Shown: piece by piece, positions 1-9,296 of the stretch
Layout of the letters: every line of letters starts with the position of its first letter
How positions within the stretch are numbered: position 1 is the first letter of the stretch
Source of the DNA: Burkholderiales bacterium
GTDB taxonomy: Bacteria; Pseudomonadota; Gammaproteobacteria; Burkholderiales; Burkholderiaceae_C
Direction of reading: 5' to 3'
DNA length: 64,000 bases
Assembly (NCBI GenBank): GCA_016703325.1
Contig: JADJCH010000063.1
Span: forward strand, 186,001-250,000
Position numbers and translations under genes: made by a program
Notes under the pieces: model-generated
What the model was told of the DNA's origin: nothing
Seen by the model: only the letters and a program-made list of their open reading frames with translations
The model's database searches: none

Positions 1-426
1 GTGCTCTGCGTCGAGTTCTTCCTGCTGGCCGACGGTTCGCAGATCGACGGCGCCCTGGTGGCCAACGAGATGGCGCCGCGTCCGCACAACTCCGGCCACT
101 ACAGCATCGACGCCTGCGACGTCTCGCAGTTCGAGCTGCAGGTGCGCTGCATGGCCGGCCTGCCGCTGGTGACCCCGCGCCTGCATTCGCCCTGTGTGAT
201 GCTCAACCTGCTGGGCGACCTGTGGTTTGACACCGGGGGCCGTGAGCGCAGCCCCGACTGGGCCGCGGTGCTGGCCCTGCCCGGCACCCACCTGCACCTG
301 TACGGCAAGACCGACGCCCGGCAAGGACGCAAGATGGGCCACCTGACGGTCACCGCAGCCAGCGCGGAAGCTGCCCGCCAGGTGGCGCTGCAGGCTGCGG
401 CCGTGCTCGGCATCGAGCCCTTCTGA
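1..426 (+). CDS. purK: N5-carboxyaminoimidazole ribonucleotide synthase, C-terminal part
   Basis: The window opens inside this gene, so only the last 141 residues are visible and the first codon shown is internal. PurK carboxylates aminoimidazole ribonucleotide with ATP and bicarbonate in purine synthesis, in the cytoplasm. The visible part carries the family's ATP-grasp signature VEFF..NEMAPRPHNSGH near residues 4-33, then the C-terminal domain with MLNLLGD (~68-74) and LHLYGK..GRKMGHLTV (~99-116), all characteristic of PurK. The gene ends 42 nt before the Sua5-type gene on the same strand. That order is common in Burkholderiales, where purE usually lies upstream, outside this window. Confidence 0.95.
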   Translation: MLCVEFFLLADGSQIDGALVANEMAPRPHNSGHYSIDACDVSQFELQVRCMAGLPLVTPRLHSPCVMLNLLGDLWFDTGGRERSPDWAAVLALPGTHLHLYGKTDARQGRKMGHLTVTAASAEAARQVALQAAAVLGIEPF

Positions 427-468
427 GGGCGCTACGCGCCTGCCTGCCGGTTCCGCCGCACATTCCCA

Positions 469-1509
469 ATGCACGCTCCAGGCACCTGCCCCATGCCCCA
501 ACTGCTGCCGGCCCGTGACCCCGCCGCCCTCGCCAGCGCCTTGCCGCAGGCGGTCGCGGCGTTGGCTGCGGGCCAGTTGGTGGCCTTCCCCACTGAAACC
601 GTCTACGGCCTGGGGGCCCGGTCCGACGACGCCCGCGCGGTGCAGGGCATCTTCCAGGCCAAGGGCCGGCCCAGCGACCACCCGCTGATCGTGCACGTGG
701 CCGATGCGGCCGGGGCCGCGGTGTGGGCGGCCGATCTGCCCGAGGTGGCGCGGCGGCTGATGGACGCGTTCTGGCCCGGGCCGCTGACGGTCATCGTGCC
801 GCGCCGTGCGGGCATGGGGGAAGCGGCGGCCGGGGGGCAGGACAGCATCGGCCTGCGCTGCCCTGCCCACCCGGTGGCCCAGGCCCTGCTGCGCGAGGCC
901 GCCCTGGCCGGGGTACCGGGTGTGGCAGCGCCGAGTGCGAACCGCTTCGGACAGGTCAGCCCCACCCGGGCGGCGCACGTCGCCAGCGAATTTCCTGAAC
1001 GCGACGACCTGCTCCTGCTGGACGGCGGCGACTGCGAAGTCGGCATCGAAAGTGCCATCGTGGACTGCAGCCGGGGCACACTGGTGCTGCTGCGGCCCGG
1101 CCGCCTGACCCGCGCGGAGATCGAGGCGGCAGCCGGTGAACCCCTGGAGGAGCCGGATGCCCTGGCCCCGCGCGCCTCCGGCACCCTGGCCGCGCACTAC
1201 GCCCCCCGCGCCGCACTGCGTCTGCTGGACCAGGCTTCGCTGCAGCGGGCGTTGGCCGCAGGTGTCCCGGACGGCGTGGCCCTCTACCTGCGTGCAGCTC
1301 AGCCGGCAGGAAGCGCACACCGCAGCCCAGGTCTGTTCCACCGCATGTCGGACGATCCGGCCGCGGCCGCCCACGAACTGTTCGCAACTCTGCGAGACTT
1401 CGACACCGCCGGTGCCACCTCCATCTGGGTGGAATCCCCCCCGGACGATGATGCCTGGCGCGGTGTGGTCGACCGACTGCGGCGCGCCGCAGCGGCCACC
1501 AATGCCTGA
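469..1509 (+). CDS. L-threonylcarbamoyladenylate synthase, Sua5 type
   Basis: Makes threonylcarbamoyl-AMP from threonine, bicarbonate and ATP, the first step of tRNA t6A modification at A37 of ANN-decoding tRNAs. The N-terminal YrdC-like domain spans about residues 25-210 and shows FPTETVYGLGA, KGRPSDHPLIVHV, FWPGPLTVI, GLRCPAHPVA and APSANRFGQVSPT. At 346 aa with a second domain (~235-345) it is the longer Sua5 form, not the ~190-aa TsaC form. The start at 469 is the first in-frame ATG after purK; an ATG at 493 gives a protein 8 residues shorter and is an equally plausible start. Confidence 0.92.
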   Translation: MHAPGTCPMPQLLPARDPAALASALPQAVAALAAGQLVAFPTETVYGLGARSDDARAVQGIFQAKGRPSDHPLIVHVADAAGAAVWAADLPEVARRLMDAFWPGPLTVIVPRRAGMGEAAAGGQDSIGLRCPAHPVAQALLREAALAGVPGVAAPSANRFGQVSPTRAAHVASEFPERDDLLLLDGGDCEVGIESAIVDCSRGTLVLLRPGRLTRAEIEAAAGEPLEEPDALAPRASGTLAAHYAPRAALRLLDQASLQRALAAGVPDGVALYLRAAQPAGSAHRSPGLFHRMSDDPAAAAHELFATLRDFDTAGATSIWVESPPDDDAWRGVVDRLRRAAAATNA

Positions 1510-1568
1510 GCAACCGTGAACGGGCAGACCCGATCGCCCGCCGCTGCCTTTTTCCCCCTGGAGAACCG

Positions 1569-2621
1569 ATGTTCCGGATGTTCCCTGCTGCCCTGATGCC
1601 CCTGCGCCGCGTCGCGCCCCTCCTGCTGGCCACGATGGCCCTGGCCGGACTGGTCGCCTGCGGCGGAAGCACCTCGCGGGTGGAGAGTTTCGACCCGTCC
1701 CGGCTGGTGGTGTTTGGTGATGAACTGAGTGTCATCGGCAACGGCGGCACGGCCGCCCTGCAGGGTTACACCGAACCGGCCGGGGCCAAGTACACCGTCA
1801 ACGCACTCGACGATGACGGCACCGCGCTGAACTGCAGTTCCAGCCTGATCTGGGTGCAGGTGCTCGCCTCCAACTACGGACTGCCACTGGGTCCCTGCAT
1901 GACCAGCGGCGACACCCAGCGCGGCTGGATCGCCGCCCAGGCCGGCGCCCGTGTGGCGGATGTGGCAGCCCAGGTGGCCGCCTTCCAGGACGCCCCCCTG
2001 GTGGCCGACACCCTGGTCACCGTGGTGGCCGGCCTGCACGACATCCTGGACGCCTACGACGCGGTGGTGGCCGGCAGCAAGACCCGGGCTGAGGCCCTGG
2101 CGGATGTGGCAGCGGTGGGCACGCAGTTGGGCAAGATGGTCACTGGCCTGAACACCAGCACGGAGGGCCCGCGCATCCTCTACGCCACCCTGCCGGACCT
2201 GGGTCAGTCGCCCCTGGCCGTGAAGGCGGAGGCGGCCTTTCCCGGCGAAGGCCGCGCCGCGCTGCTGTCCGAACTGACCGAGGCCTTCAACACGCAGCTT
2301 CGGCTGTCGGTGACCAACGATGGCCGCTTCTATGGTCTGGTCAACGGTGGTGACCTGGCCACCACCATGATCAAGTACCCGAGCCGCTACTCGCTCACCG
2401 AGGTCGTCTCGGCGGCGTGCGACAGCAGCAAGTACAGCACCACCACCCTGGCTCTGCCGGAGCGCTTCCAGCTGCTGGGCTGCACCACCACCACCCTGCT
2501 GGACGCTGCAGCCGGCAGCATCACCACCTATTTCTGGGCCGACGACATCCACCCCGGGCCCAACTGGCAGTCGCGCTTCGGCTCGGCCGCGGTGTCGCGC
2601 ACCAAGACCAACCCGTTCTGA
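1569..2621 (+). CDS. GDSL/SGNH-family esterase-like lipoprotein
   Basis: 350 aa. The N-terminus has a hydrophobic signal ending in a lipobox (LVAC, Cys ~34), so a lipid-anchored exported protein is expected. Residues ~48-58 (LVVFGDELSVI) match block I of GDSL/SGNH hydrolases, but Glu-Leu-Ser replaces the usual GDS-L spacing. The C-terminal ADDIHPGPNWQ (~327-337) matches block V with the catalytic Asp and His (D-x-x-H-P). The middle resembles the secreted outer-membrane esterases of this family. The ATG has a clear ribosome site (GGAG, 7 nt upstream). Substrate cannot be read from sequence. Confidence 0.8.
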   Translation: MFRMFPAALMPLRRVAPLLLATMALAGLVACGGSTSRVESFDPSRLVVFGDELSVIGNGGTAALQGYTEPAGAKYTVNALDDDGTALNCSSSLIWVQVLASNYGLPLGPCMTSGDTQRGWIAAQAGARVADVAAQVAAFQDAPLVADTLVTVVAGLHDILDAYDAVVAGSKTRAEALADVAAVGTQLGKMVTGLNTSTEGPRILYATLPDLGQSPLAVKAEAAFPGEGRAALLSELTEAFNTQLRLSVTNDGRFYGLVNGGDLATTMIKYPSRYSLTEVVSAACDSSKYSTTTLALPERFQLLGCTTTTLLDAAAGSITTYFWADDIHPGPNWQSRFGSAAVSRTKTNPF

Positions 2622-2648
2622 CCCGCGGCGCCGCTCCGGTTGTGGCTC

Positions 2649-3332
2649 TCAGCTGTAGGTCACCCAGCTCTGGCGCGACGCATCGTCGAGATGGGGAATG
2701 CCGTTGTAGCTGACCAGCATGTGGCGCTTCGGGGTGAAGGCAAACTCGGTCACCCCGCTGTTGCGGATGCGCAGGTTCAGCTCGATGGCGGTGGTGGTCG
2801 GCGCCGCCAGCACCGCCGCCACCGCGGTGGCGATCGGCCCCCCGCTGGAGACGATCAGCAGGCGCTGGCCGTGCAGATCGGCCCGGGCGCGGTCCAGCGC
2901 AGCGACGATGCCGTCCTGGAAATCGGCCCAGCTCGGCATGCCCACCGGCACGATCTGCCCGTCCATCCAGGCCTGCAGTGCGCTGCGCAGCAGGCGGAAA
3001 TGCTCCCGGTACGCCTGCGGACTGCGATCGGCCTTCAGCCGCTCCAGTTCGGCCTGCGGCAGGAGCGCGGCGATGAGGGCCTCGCTGTCGTATTCATTCA
3101 GCTCGGGCAGCACCTCGGCCACCGGCAGGCCACCCAGGCCGTCGGCGATCGCCTCGGCCGACTGCCGGTGTCGCCGGAGGCTGCCGGTCCACAGCACATC
3201 GAAGCCTTGACCGCGCTCGGCAAAGTACTGGCCCAGCCGCCTGCACTGGCGTTGGCCGAGTTCACTGAGCTGGTCGTAGTCGGCCGCTCCGAAGGAGGCC
3301 TGGCCATGGCGAACAAGGTGGACGGTGCTCAC
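2649..3332 (-). CDS. Histidine phosphatase family protein (phosphoglycerate-mutase-like)
   Basis: 227 aa from the GTG at 3332. The phosphohistidine motif LVRHGQAS sits right at the N-terminus (residues ~5-12), as is usual in this superfamily, which is why the GTG was chosen over ATGs further upstream; a GAAGAG ribosome site precedes it. The second part of the active site is seen in the conserved Arg-Arg (WTGSLRRHRQSA, ~45-56), the Glu of LPELNEYDSE, and VSSGGPIATAV, where Gly-Gly-Pro replaces the usual H-G of block IV. A cytoplasmic phosphatase of unknown substrate is likely. It converges on the GDSL gene with a 27-nt gap. Confidence 0.85.
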   Translation of the reverse strand: MSTVHLVRHGQASFGAADYDQLSELGQRQCRRLGQYFAERGQGFDVLWTGSLRRHRQSAEAIADGLGGLPVAEVLPELNEYDSEALIAALLPQAELERLKADRSPQAYREHFRLLRSALQAWMDGQIVPVGMPSWADFQDGIVAALDRARADLHGQRLLIVSSGGPIATAVAAVLAAPTTTAIELNLRIRNSGVTEFAFTPKRHMLVSYNGIPHLDDASRQSWVTYS

Positions 3333-3679
3333 GGATCGCTGCTCTTCGGGGGGAGGGGAGAAGCGGACGGGGCCGCAGGAGGGCGGCATTGTCGCGGCAC
3401 AGCGCATCTGCCGGGCGTCGCGCACGGGACGCAGGCCCTGCAACGCGACAGGCGGGGCCGCGCGTCGAAACGCTGGCCGGCCCCGCAGTCACCCCCTCCC
3501 TGACGTTGTCAAGCTGCCTCGCGGTCCTCCGCAACGGGCCCGAGGCAGGCGCCCAGTATGAAAGAACCACGCGGCGACATGCGGCAGGAGTTCACAGCCA
3601 CCCGACCCAACCCGATCCATCCCCCGGAGGCGAGGGACCCACCCCCGTGCCGACCGCAGCACAGCGACAACACCGGATC
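3333..3679. other. Intergenic stretch without a convincing gene
   Basis: About 350 bases between the histidine phosphatase start and the CDF exporter stop, both on the minus strand. Short open frames exist on both strands but are Pro/Arg-rich translations of GC-rich DNA with no recognisable motif. The phosphatase promoter should lie here; a TTGACA on the minus strand at about 3504-3509 is a possible -35 element, but I see no good -10 at the right distance. Confidence 0.5.
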
Positions 3680-4675
3680 TCAGCCAGGCATGGAGGACCG
3701 CCCAACGCAGCTGGGCGTGAACGGCGTGCGGATGGCCTGCAGCGTCACATGGGCGATGCCGAAACGCGCCTGCAGCTGCTGCGCTGCATCGGCCAGGAAG
3801 AGGTCGTCGGCCGGCCGCTCGGGCATCAGCAGGTGGGCGGTCAAGGCCGTCTCGGTGCTGCCCATGGCCCAGACATGCAGGTCGTGCACCCGTTCCACGC
3901 CCGGCAAACCTTCCAGCAGGGCCTGCACTTCCCCCAGGTCCACCCCGTCGGGCACGCCGTCGAAGAGCAGGTGCAGCGACTGCCGCAGCAGCCCCCAGGT
4001 GCCCAGCACGATCACCCCCACGATCCCCAGGCTGACCACCGGGTCCAGCCAGGTCCAGCCGAAGCGCCAGGCCAACAGCCCGGCGATCACCACACCCAGC
4101 GACACCAGCGCGTCGCCCACCATGTGCAGGAAGGCGCCGCGGATGTTCAGGTCCTGTGCCTGCCCGCGCAGGAACAGCAGCGCCGTGGCGGTGTTGACCC
4201 CGATGCCCACGGCGGCGACCACCACGACCGTGAGCCCCTGCAGCGTGGTCGGCGCCAGGGAGGACAGCCGCTGCAGCGCCTCCCAGCCCAAGGCCCCCAT
4301 CGCCACCAGCAGCAGCAGCGCATTCAGGAAGGCCGCCAACAGGCTGGCCCGTTTCCAGCCATACGTGTGGCGGGCATCCGGTCGCAGCCGGCCGGCCAGT
4401 GCCCCACCCCAGGCCAGCACCAGCCCGGCCACATCGCCCAGGTTGTGGCCGGCATCGGCCAGCAGCGCCAGGGAGTCGACCTGCCAGCCGTATCCCGCTT
4501 CGATGGCGACGAACCCCAGGTTCAGCGCAATGCCCAGCGCAAAGGCCCGATCGTGGCCCCGGGCAGGTTCATGGGAATGGGAATGGGGGTGGGGGTGGGG
4601 GTGGCCGTGCCGATGCCCGTGGTGGCGTTCCCGGGCAGGGTGACCATGTGGGGCATGCGGATCCTGCGAGCTCAT
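3680..4675 (-). CDS. Cation diffusion facilitator (Zn/Co/Cd-type efflux)
   Basis: 331 aa inner-membrane metal/proton antiporter of the CDF family (CzcD/ZitB-like). The first ~40 residues are extremely His-rich (repeated H-G-H and H-P-H), typical of a metal-sensing cytoplasmic tail. The two paired metal-site motifs H-x3-D are present: HNLGD in TM2 and HMVGD in TM5. A cytoplasmic C-terminal domain (GVPDGVDLGEVQALL...HDLHVWAMGS) follows. The start at 4675 overlaps the stop of the upstream MFS gene as ATGA, so the two are likely translationally coupled. An in-frame ATG at 4684 is an alternative start. Confidence 0.93.
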   Translation of the reverse strand: MSSQDPHAPHGHPARERHHGHRHGHPHPHPHSHSHEPARGHDRAFALGIALNLGFVAIEAGYGWQVDSLALLADAGHNLGDVAGLVLAWGGALAGRLRPDARHTYGWKRASLLAAFLNALLLLVAMGALGWEALQRLSSLAPTTLQGLTVVVVAAVGIGVNTATALLFLRGQAQDLNIRGAFLHMVGDALVSLGVVIAGLLAWRFGWTWLDPVVSLGIVGVIVLGTWGLLRQSLHLLFDGVPDGVDLGEVQALLEGLPGVERVHDLHVWAMGSTETALTAHLLMPERPADDLFLADAAQQLQARFGIAHVTLQAIRTPFTPSCVGRSSMPG

Positions 4676-5898
4676 GGGCCCCATTGTTCCAGCCTGTCGG
4701 GCGGGCGGGGCAGCAGCAGCAGGGCCCCCAGTCCGGTCAGACCTGCCACGGCCGTGATCAACAAGGCCTGCCGGCCCCAGGCCTGCAGGCCCAGACCGAA
4801 CACCCAAGGGGCCACCGCCTGCGCCAGCCGGGCGGGCATCATCAGCCAGCCCTGGCGCTGCCCATAACCGAGCGGCCCGTAGTAGAGCAGCGGCAGCGTG
4901 CCCTTGGCGATGGTCAGGATGCCGATGCCCAGCCCGTGCAGCAGGGCAAAGGGCGCCGCCAGGGCCGAGCCGGCCAGCAGCAAGGCGGCAGCCCCCAACG
5001 GGTGGCCCAGCGACGCCAGCCGGGCCGACAGCAGTGGATCCAGCCGGCGCAGCCAGGTGAACTCCAGCAGCCGGCCGGCCACCTGCGCCGGCCCGACCAG
5101 CGCCCCGGCCGCCACCGCCGCGGCCAGGGAGACGCCCATGGCCTGCAGCAGCGCGGGCAGGTGTGCGGCCATGGCCGTGCTGCAGAACCAGGCCGCGGCA
5201 AACACCGTGGCCAGCAGCACCGCCACCCGCGGGGGTGGGCCGGTGACGGCTGGAGGTGGTGGGTCCTGCGCGCCTGCACGGAGTTCGACGGGCTGTGCGG
5301 CCGGCCCGGGCCTCCGGCGGCCGGGCAACGCCAGGTGCACCGGCAGCCCCAGCAGCAGGTGCAGCAGCGCCCAGCCGATGCAGGCACCGCGCCAGCCGAA
5401 GGCGTCGATCAGCACGGCCGTCAACGGCCAGCCCACCGTGCTGGCAAAACCCGCCACCAGCGTGATGCCGGTGATGGCGCGGCCCGCTTCCCGCCCGTAC
5501 CAGCCGACCACCGTGGCAAAAGCCGCCTCGTACAAGCCGCTGCCCATGCCCACACCCAGCCAGGCCCAGGCCAGCAGCAGTCCCCAGGGGCCCTGCACCG
5601 CCGCCAGCGCCAGCAGCCCGGAGGCAAACAGCAGGTTGGTGGCGATCAGCACCGTTCTTCCGCCCAGGCGGTCCAGGGCGCGGCCCGCCGCCGGCCCCAC
5701 CAGGGCGGAAATCGCCAGCGCCAGGGAGAAGGCGGCGAACACGGTGGCCAGGTCCAGTCCCAGGTCCGCCGCCAGCGGAGCGGCCAGCAAGGCCGGCAGG
5801 TAGTAGGTGGAGGCGTAGGCCAGCGTCTGGCCGCTGCCCAGCTGCAGGACCAGACGCCAGCGCGGTGGAAAGGAAGACGGTGAAGACGGCATGCCCAC
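4672..5898 (-). CDS. MFS transporter
   Basis: 408 aa major facilitator superfamily permease. About twelve hydrophobic segments are visible, with the inter-TM2/3 motif region (GPAAGRALDRLGGRTVLIATNL, ~68-89) and a cytoplasmic loop rich in Arg/Gly/Pro at ~185-215 between the two halves. Its stop overlaps the CDF exporter start by 4 nt (ATGA), pointing to a bicistronic unit. Substrate is unknown; the link to a metal exporter does not prove metal transport. ATG 5892 is an alternative start two codons in. The gene is divergent from crcB, with a 133-nt gap holding both promoters. Confidence 0.88.
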   Translation of the reverse strand: MGMPSSPSSFPPRWRLVLQLGSGQTLAYASTYYLPALLAAPLAADLGLDLATVFAAFSLALAISALVGPAAGRALDRLGGRTVLIATNLLFASGLLALAAVQGPWGLLLAWAWLGVGMGSGLYEAAFATVVGWYGREAGRAITGITLVAGFASTVGWPLTAVLIDAFGWRGACIGWALLHLLLGLPVHLALPGRRRPGPAAQPVELRAGAQDPPPPAVTGPPPRVAVLLATVFAAAWFCSTAMAAHLPALLQAMGVSLAAAVAAGALVGPAQVAGRLLEFTWLRRLDPLLSARLASLGHPLGAAALLLAGSALAAPFALLHGLGIGILTIAKGTLPLLYYGPLGYGQRQGWLMMPARLAQAVAPWVFGLGLQAWGRQALLITAVAGLTGLGALLLLPRPPDRLEQWGP

Positions 5899-6031
5899 CC
5901 ATCATCGCCCGGAACCGGAGCGTGCGACCCCAGGAGCGCCAGCAGAGCACCCTGGGAGCCCCCAGGAAGCCCCGGCGCCCGGCGGTATCCTTCGAGGCAC
6001 ACACGTCCACAGCTTTTTTACCGCCCCCGCC

Positions 6032-6418
6032 ATGCTCCTGTCCCTGCTTGCCATCAGCGTCGGTGCCTCGCTGGGCGCCATCCTGCGCTGGCTGCTCAGC
6101 GTCGGGCTGAACGGCCTGTTCCCCACGCTGCCGCCGGGCACGCTGCTGGCCAACCTGATCGGCGGCTACCTGATCGGCGTCGCGCTGGCCTTCTTCGGCC
6201 AGAACCCTCACCTGCCACCCGAGTGGCGCCTGTTCGTCGTCACCGGCTTCCTGGGCGGGCTGACCACCTTCTCCACCTTCTCCGCCGAGGTCACGCACCA
6301 GCTGCAGTCAGGCCGGCTGGGTTGGGCACTGGGGTTGATGGCCACCCATGTGCTGGGTTCGCTGGCCATGACCGCACTGGGCCTGGCCACCGTCCATCTG
6401 CTGCGCCGCGCCGGTTGA
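6032..6418 (+). CDS. crcB: Fluoride efflux channel CrcB/Fluc
   Basis: 128 aa, four hydrophobic helices. It shows the family's G-A-x-L-R-x-x-L at the start (SLGAILRWLL, ~13-22), the GTLLANLIGGYLIG segment (~37-50) with the conserved Asn, and GFLGGLTTFSTFS (~70-82) with the phenylalanine/threonine box that lines the fluoride pore. Fluc channels are dual-topology homodimers that export fluoride. The ATG at 6032 fits the family length; upstream in-frame codons are not homologous. I looked for and did not find a crcB/fluoride riboswitch in the leader. Confidence 0.95.
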   Translation: MLLSLLAISVGASLGAILRWLLSVGLNGLFPTLPPGTLLANLIGGYLIGVALAFFGQNPHLPPEWRLFVVTGFLGGLTTFSTFSAEVTHQLQSGRLGWALGLMATHVLGSLAMTALGLATVHLLRRAG

Positions 6419-6570
6419 GGCTGCGGCGGATGCCGGGGCGGGTACCGATCATCGGCCCGCTGGACTGTTGCGCGAGCGACGCGCACGGGTTTCCGCCGGT
6501 GGCGCCGGGCTGTGCAGCAGAACCCTCCTCGGTAGAATTGAAGCGAAAGACCTGCGTAGGACCGTTCGTC

Positions 6571-6831
6571 ATGGCCAAGGAAGAACTGATCGAAATGGGC
6601 GGCATCGTCGCCGAAGTGCTGCCCGACTCCCGCTATCGTGTGACGCTGGAGAACGGGCACGAGCTGGTGGCGTACACCGCCGGCAAGATGCGCAAACACA
6701 ACATCCGCATCCTGGCCGGTGACCGCGTCTCGCTGGAACTTTCGCCCTACGACCTCAGCAAGGGCCGCATCAAGTTCCGCCACCTTGACGTGCGCGGGCC
6801 GGCCCCCACCCCCGGTCCCCGCCGCCGCTGA
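6571..6831 (+). CDS. infA: Translation initiation factor IF-1 (stand-alone copy)
   Basis: 86 aa, single OB-fold S1-like domain: MAKEELIEMGG at the start, then LPDSRYRVTLENGHELVAYTAGKMRK and RILAGDRVSLELSPYDLSKGRI, all IF-1 hallmarks. IF-1 binds the ribosomal A site during initiation. The protein is longer than E. coli IF-1 (72 aa), ending in a Pro/Arg tail (~74-86). It lies outside any ribosomal protein operon; Burkholderiales often have a second infA near such a location as well as the one in the spc operon. It converges on the TonB-dependent receptor gene, 31 nt away. Confidence 0.95.
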   Translation: MAKEELIEMGGIVAEVLPDSRYRVTLENGHELVAYTAGKMRKHNIRILAGDRVSLELSPYDLSKGRIKFRHLDVRGPAPTPGPRRR

Positions 6832-6862
6832 GCCGGCGGCCCCAGCGCGGGCCGCTGCGCCG

Positions 6863-9196
6863 TCACAACCTCAGTTCCAGCCGCAACTGCCACGCGATGT
6901 GGCCCGGTGTCTCCGTGGTCGAGATCTGTCGCGTGCCTGCCGTGTCCACCTGAGTCAGGCTGCGGTGGTCGCGCGGCAGCAGGTTGCTGGCCGACAGGCG
7001 CAGCAGCGTGTGGGCATCGAAGGCCCAGGTGGCGTAGGCATCGATGACGCGCCGGTCCGGCGCCTCCACCCAGCGGTCCTCGGCCAGACGGGTGCGGTAA
7101 CCCGGCGCCCAGTTCAGGTTGCCGCCGAACCCCAGCGGCGTGCCCCGCAGTCGATGATCGAAGCCGAGGTTGGCGTTGAGCTGCGGCTGTTCGGCCAGCC
7201 GGTTGTCCGGGCCGTCCAGGTTCTTCACCCAGGACCGGTACAGCGCCAGGTTGGCGCGCAGGTCGGTGCGGGGCGCGTCCGCCCACCAGGACGCGGCCCA
7301 ATGGTCGGCGCGGCCGCGTGCCTCCAGCTCCAACCCCAGTGTGGTGGCGTCGCCGATGTTCTGCGGCCGGGACACCCAGCGCGGCTGGCTGCTCCAGGTC
7401 ACCGACTCCAGCGTGGTCACCTGGCGGATCAGGTCGCTGATGCGGCGGGCAAAGGCACTCACGCTGAACAGACCACCGGCCTGCGGGTAATGTTCGTAGG
7501 CCAGGTCCAGGCCGCTGGCCAGCTCCGGCCTCAGCTCGGCGTTGGCCGCCCGGTCCGGGCTGGTGGCCACGTTGCCGCCGCTCACCGGGTAGCCGGCCGC
7601 CACCCGCGGCGGGGAGATCAGCTGGCCCAGGTCCGGTGAACGGTAGCTGCGCGTCAGGCCGATGCGCCACTGGTCGCGGGCTTTCGGATCGGGCTTCCAC
7701 ACCGCATGGGCCAGCGGCGTCCAGATGCTGCTGCGGTTCACCGGCCGGCTGCCGTCGGGCAGCATGCCTTCGGTGCGGATGCCCTCCCAGCGCAGGCCGA
7801 CGTTGGCGCTCCAGCCCGGCGCCGGGGTCCATTCATCCTGGACGAAGGCGGCCACCCGCTGGCTGGAGGCATCCAGCTCGTCCTCTGCGTTGCCGAACGC
7901 CAGCGCCGTGCCGTTCTCCAGCGTGCTGCGCCCCTGGCGGCGCTGGATGCGCTCCAGCTCCAACCCGCCCACCAGCTGCGAGCCGTCCTCCAGCGTGGTG
8001 GACAGCTTGCCGGAAAGCAGGCCACTGCCCTCGCGGCTGTGAATGTCATCGTCCAGCGTGCGCAGCAGCGCAGCGCCGCTGTCGTACTCGCGACGCTGGC
8101 TCTGATTGCGGTAGCGGTACTGGCCCAGGCTGCCGCTCCATTCGCCGCGCAGGTTCTCACTCACCGGGCCGCGCCACTGTGCGTTCAGCCGGGCATTGTG
8201 GAAGCGGCTGGTCGAGGCGCTGCCCGCGTGGTCGTAACTCAACAGCGGGCTGCCGGTGCTGTCCACCTGCGACAGCACCTGGCTGCTGGCCACACTGGGT
8301 GTTTCCGATGCATACAACAGCGGCTGCACGGTCAGGGTGCCGCCGCCGTCTCCCAGCCGCCACTGCCAGCGGGAGCTGAGGTTGACCGAACGCCGCCGGT
8401 CGGTCTCCACGCTGCGTTCCTCGGAGCGGCGCAGCAGCGCGCCGCTGCCCAGTTCGGTTTCCTCCACGGTTTCCACGCTCTCGCTGCGCCGCCGCCGCTC
8501 CAGCAGCGACAGCGTCCAGCTGTAGGTGAGCGGGCCATCGTGGCCGTTGTGGGTCCAGTTCAGCCCCGGGGACAGGCGCCCCTCCTCCAGCCCGAAACCC
8601 AGCTTCAGCTCATCGTCGCGGCGGCGGAAACCCTCGCGGGTGATGATGTTGATCGTCCCGGCAATGGCGCGGGCCCCGGTTTCGGCCGTGGGGGCACGCA
8701 GGATCTCGATGCGTTCGATCTGGTCCGGCTCGATCGAGTCGAAGGAGAACCCCGGCGGCACCCGCTGGCCATCCAGCAGGATCTGCGTGTAGCCGCCGCC
8801 CAGACCGCGCAGCCGCGGCGCGCCACCCCGCCCCGGCGCGCCCGGCACCGTCACCCCGGGCAGGCGGCGCAGCACCTCGCCCAGGCTGCTGTCACCGTAC
8901 TTGTCCAGCTCCTCGCGGCCAACCACGATCTTCGCAGCGGTGGACTGGCGGCGCTGATCCACATCGCTGCGCCGGCCGCTGATCTCCACCCGCTCCAGCG
9001 TCGCGCGGGGTGTGTCGGGCGCAGATGCCGCAGCAGCGGCTGCTGGCACTGCCGCAGGGGCAGCAGCCGGCTGACGGGCCGGTTCAACGGCCGGGTTGGC
9101 AGCATCCTGCGCCCCGGCTGCCGTTGCGACCAAGGCGACGGGAACGGCAGCCAGCACTCGGGCCAGAGCCAGGGAATGGAGGTAGGAGCAGGACAT
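6863..9196 (-). CDS. TonB-dependent outer-membrane receptor
   Basis: 777 aa. A signal peptide (~1-30, ending ..TAAGAQ) is followed by an Ala/Pro-rich spacer and a plug domain at ~75-200 (STAAKIVVGREELDKYG, LRGLGGGYTQILLDGQRV, IERIEILRAPTAETGARAIAGTINIIT). The rest is an alternating, aromatic-rich beta-barrel to the C-terminal LRLELRL strand. The plug style (IVVGREELDKYGD) resembles receptors of the FepA/FhuE-like group found widely in Burkholderiales; the ligand is not identifiable. No Fur-like box was recognised in the short upstream gap. The gene lies immediately downstream of the M48 protease gene region on the same strand but is separated by its own promoter-sized interval (100 nt). Confidence 0.93.
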   Translation of the reverse strand: MSCSYLHSLALARVLAAVPVALVATAAGAQDAANPAVEPARQPAAAPAAVPAAAAAASAPDTPRATLERVEISGRRSDVDQRRQSTAAKIVVGREELDKYGDSSLGEVLRRLPGVTVPGAPGRGGAPRLRGLGGGYTQILLDGQRVPPGFSFDSIEPDQIERIEILRAPTAETGARAIAGTINIITREGFRRRDDELKLGFGLEEGRLSPGLNWTHNGHDGPLTYSWTLSLLERRRRSESVETVEETELGSGALLRRSEERSVETDRRRSVNLSSRWQWRLGDGGGTLTVQPLLYASETPSVASSQVLSQVDSTGSPLLSYDHAGSASTSRFHNARLNAQWRGPVSENLRGEWSGSLGQYRYRNQSQRREYDSGAALLRTLDDDIHSREGSGLLSGKLSTTLEDGSQLVGGLELERIQRRQGRSTLENGTALAFGNAEDELDASSQRVAAFVQDEWTPAPGWSANVGLRWEGIRTEGMLPDGSRPVNRSSIWTPLAHAVWKPDPKARDQWRIGLTRSYRSPDLGQLISPPRVAAGYPVSGGNVATSPDRAANAELRPELASGLDLAYEHYPQAGGLFSVSAFARRISDLIRQVTTLESVTWSSQPRWVSRPQNIGDATTLGLELEARGRADHWAASWWADAPRTDLRANLALYRSWVKNLDGPDNRLAEQPQLNANLGFDHRLRGTPLGFGGNLNWAPGYRTRLAEDRWVEAPDRRVIDAYATWAFDAHTLLRLSASNLLPRDHRSLTQVDTAGTRQISTTETPGHIAWQLRLELRL

Positions 9197-9296
9197 TCAC
9201 ACAGTGTAAGGAGCGTGAACCGCCCCGTGGTCCTGCACGGCCAAAGAGCGGCCGGCAGCCCTTCAACCGGGGTGGTGGAACCGCGTCGGCCTCCCG

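Noticed and set aside
5940..6031. Fluoride riboswitch in the crcB leader
   Set aside because: The conserved GGNGAUGG-type aptamer start and pseudoknot pattern are absent; the 90-nt leader is ordinary GC-rich DNA.
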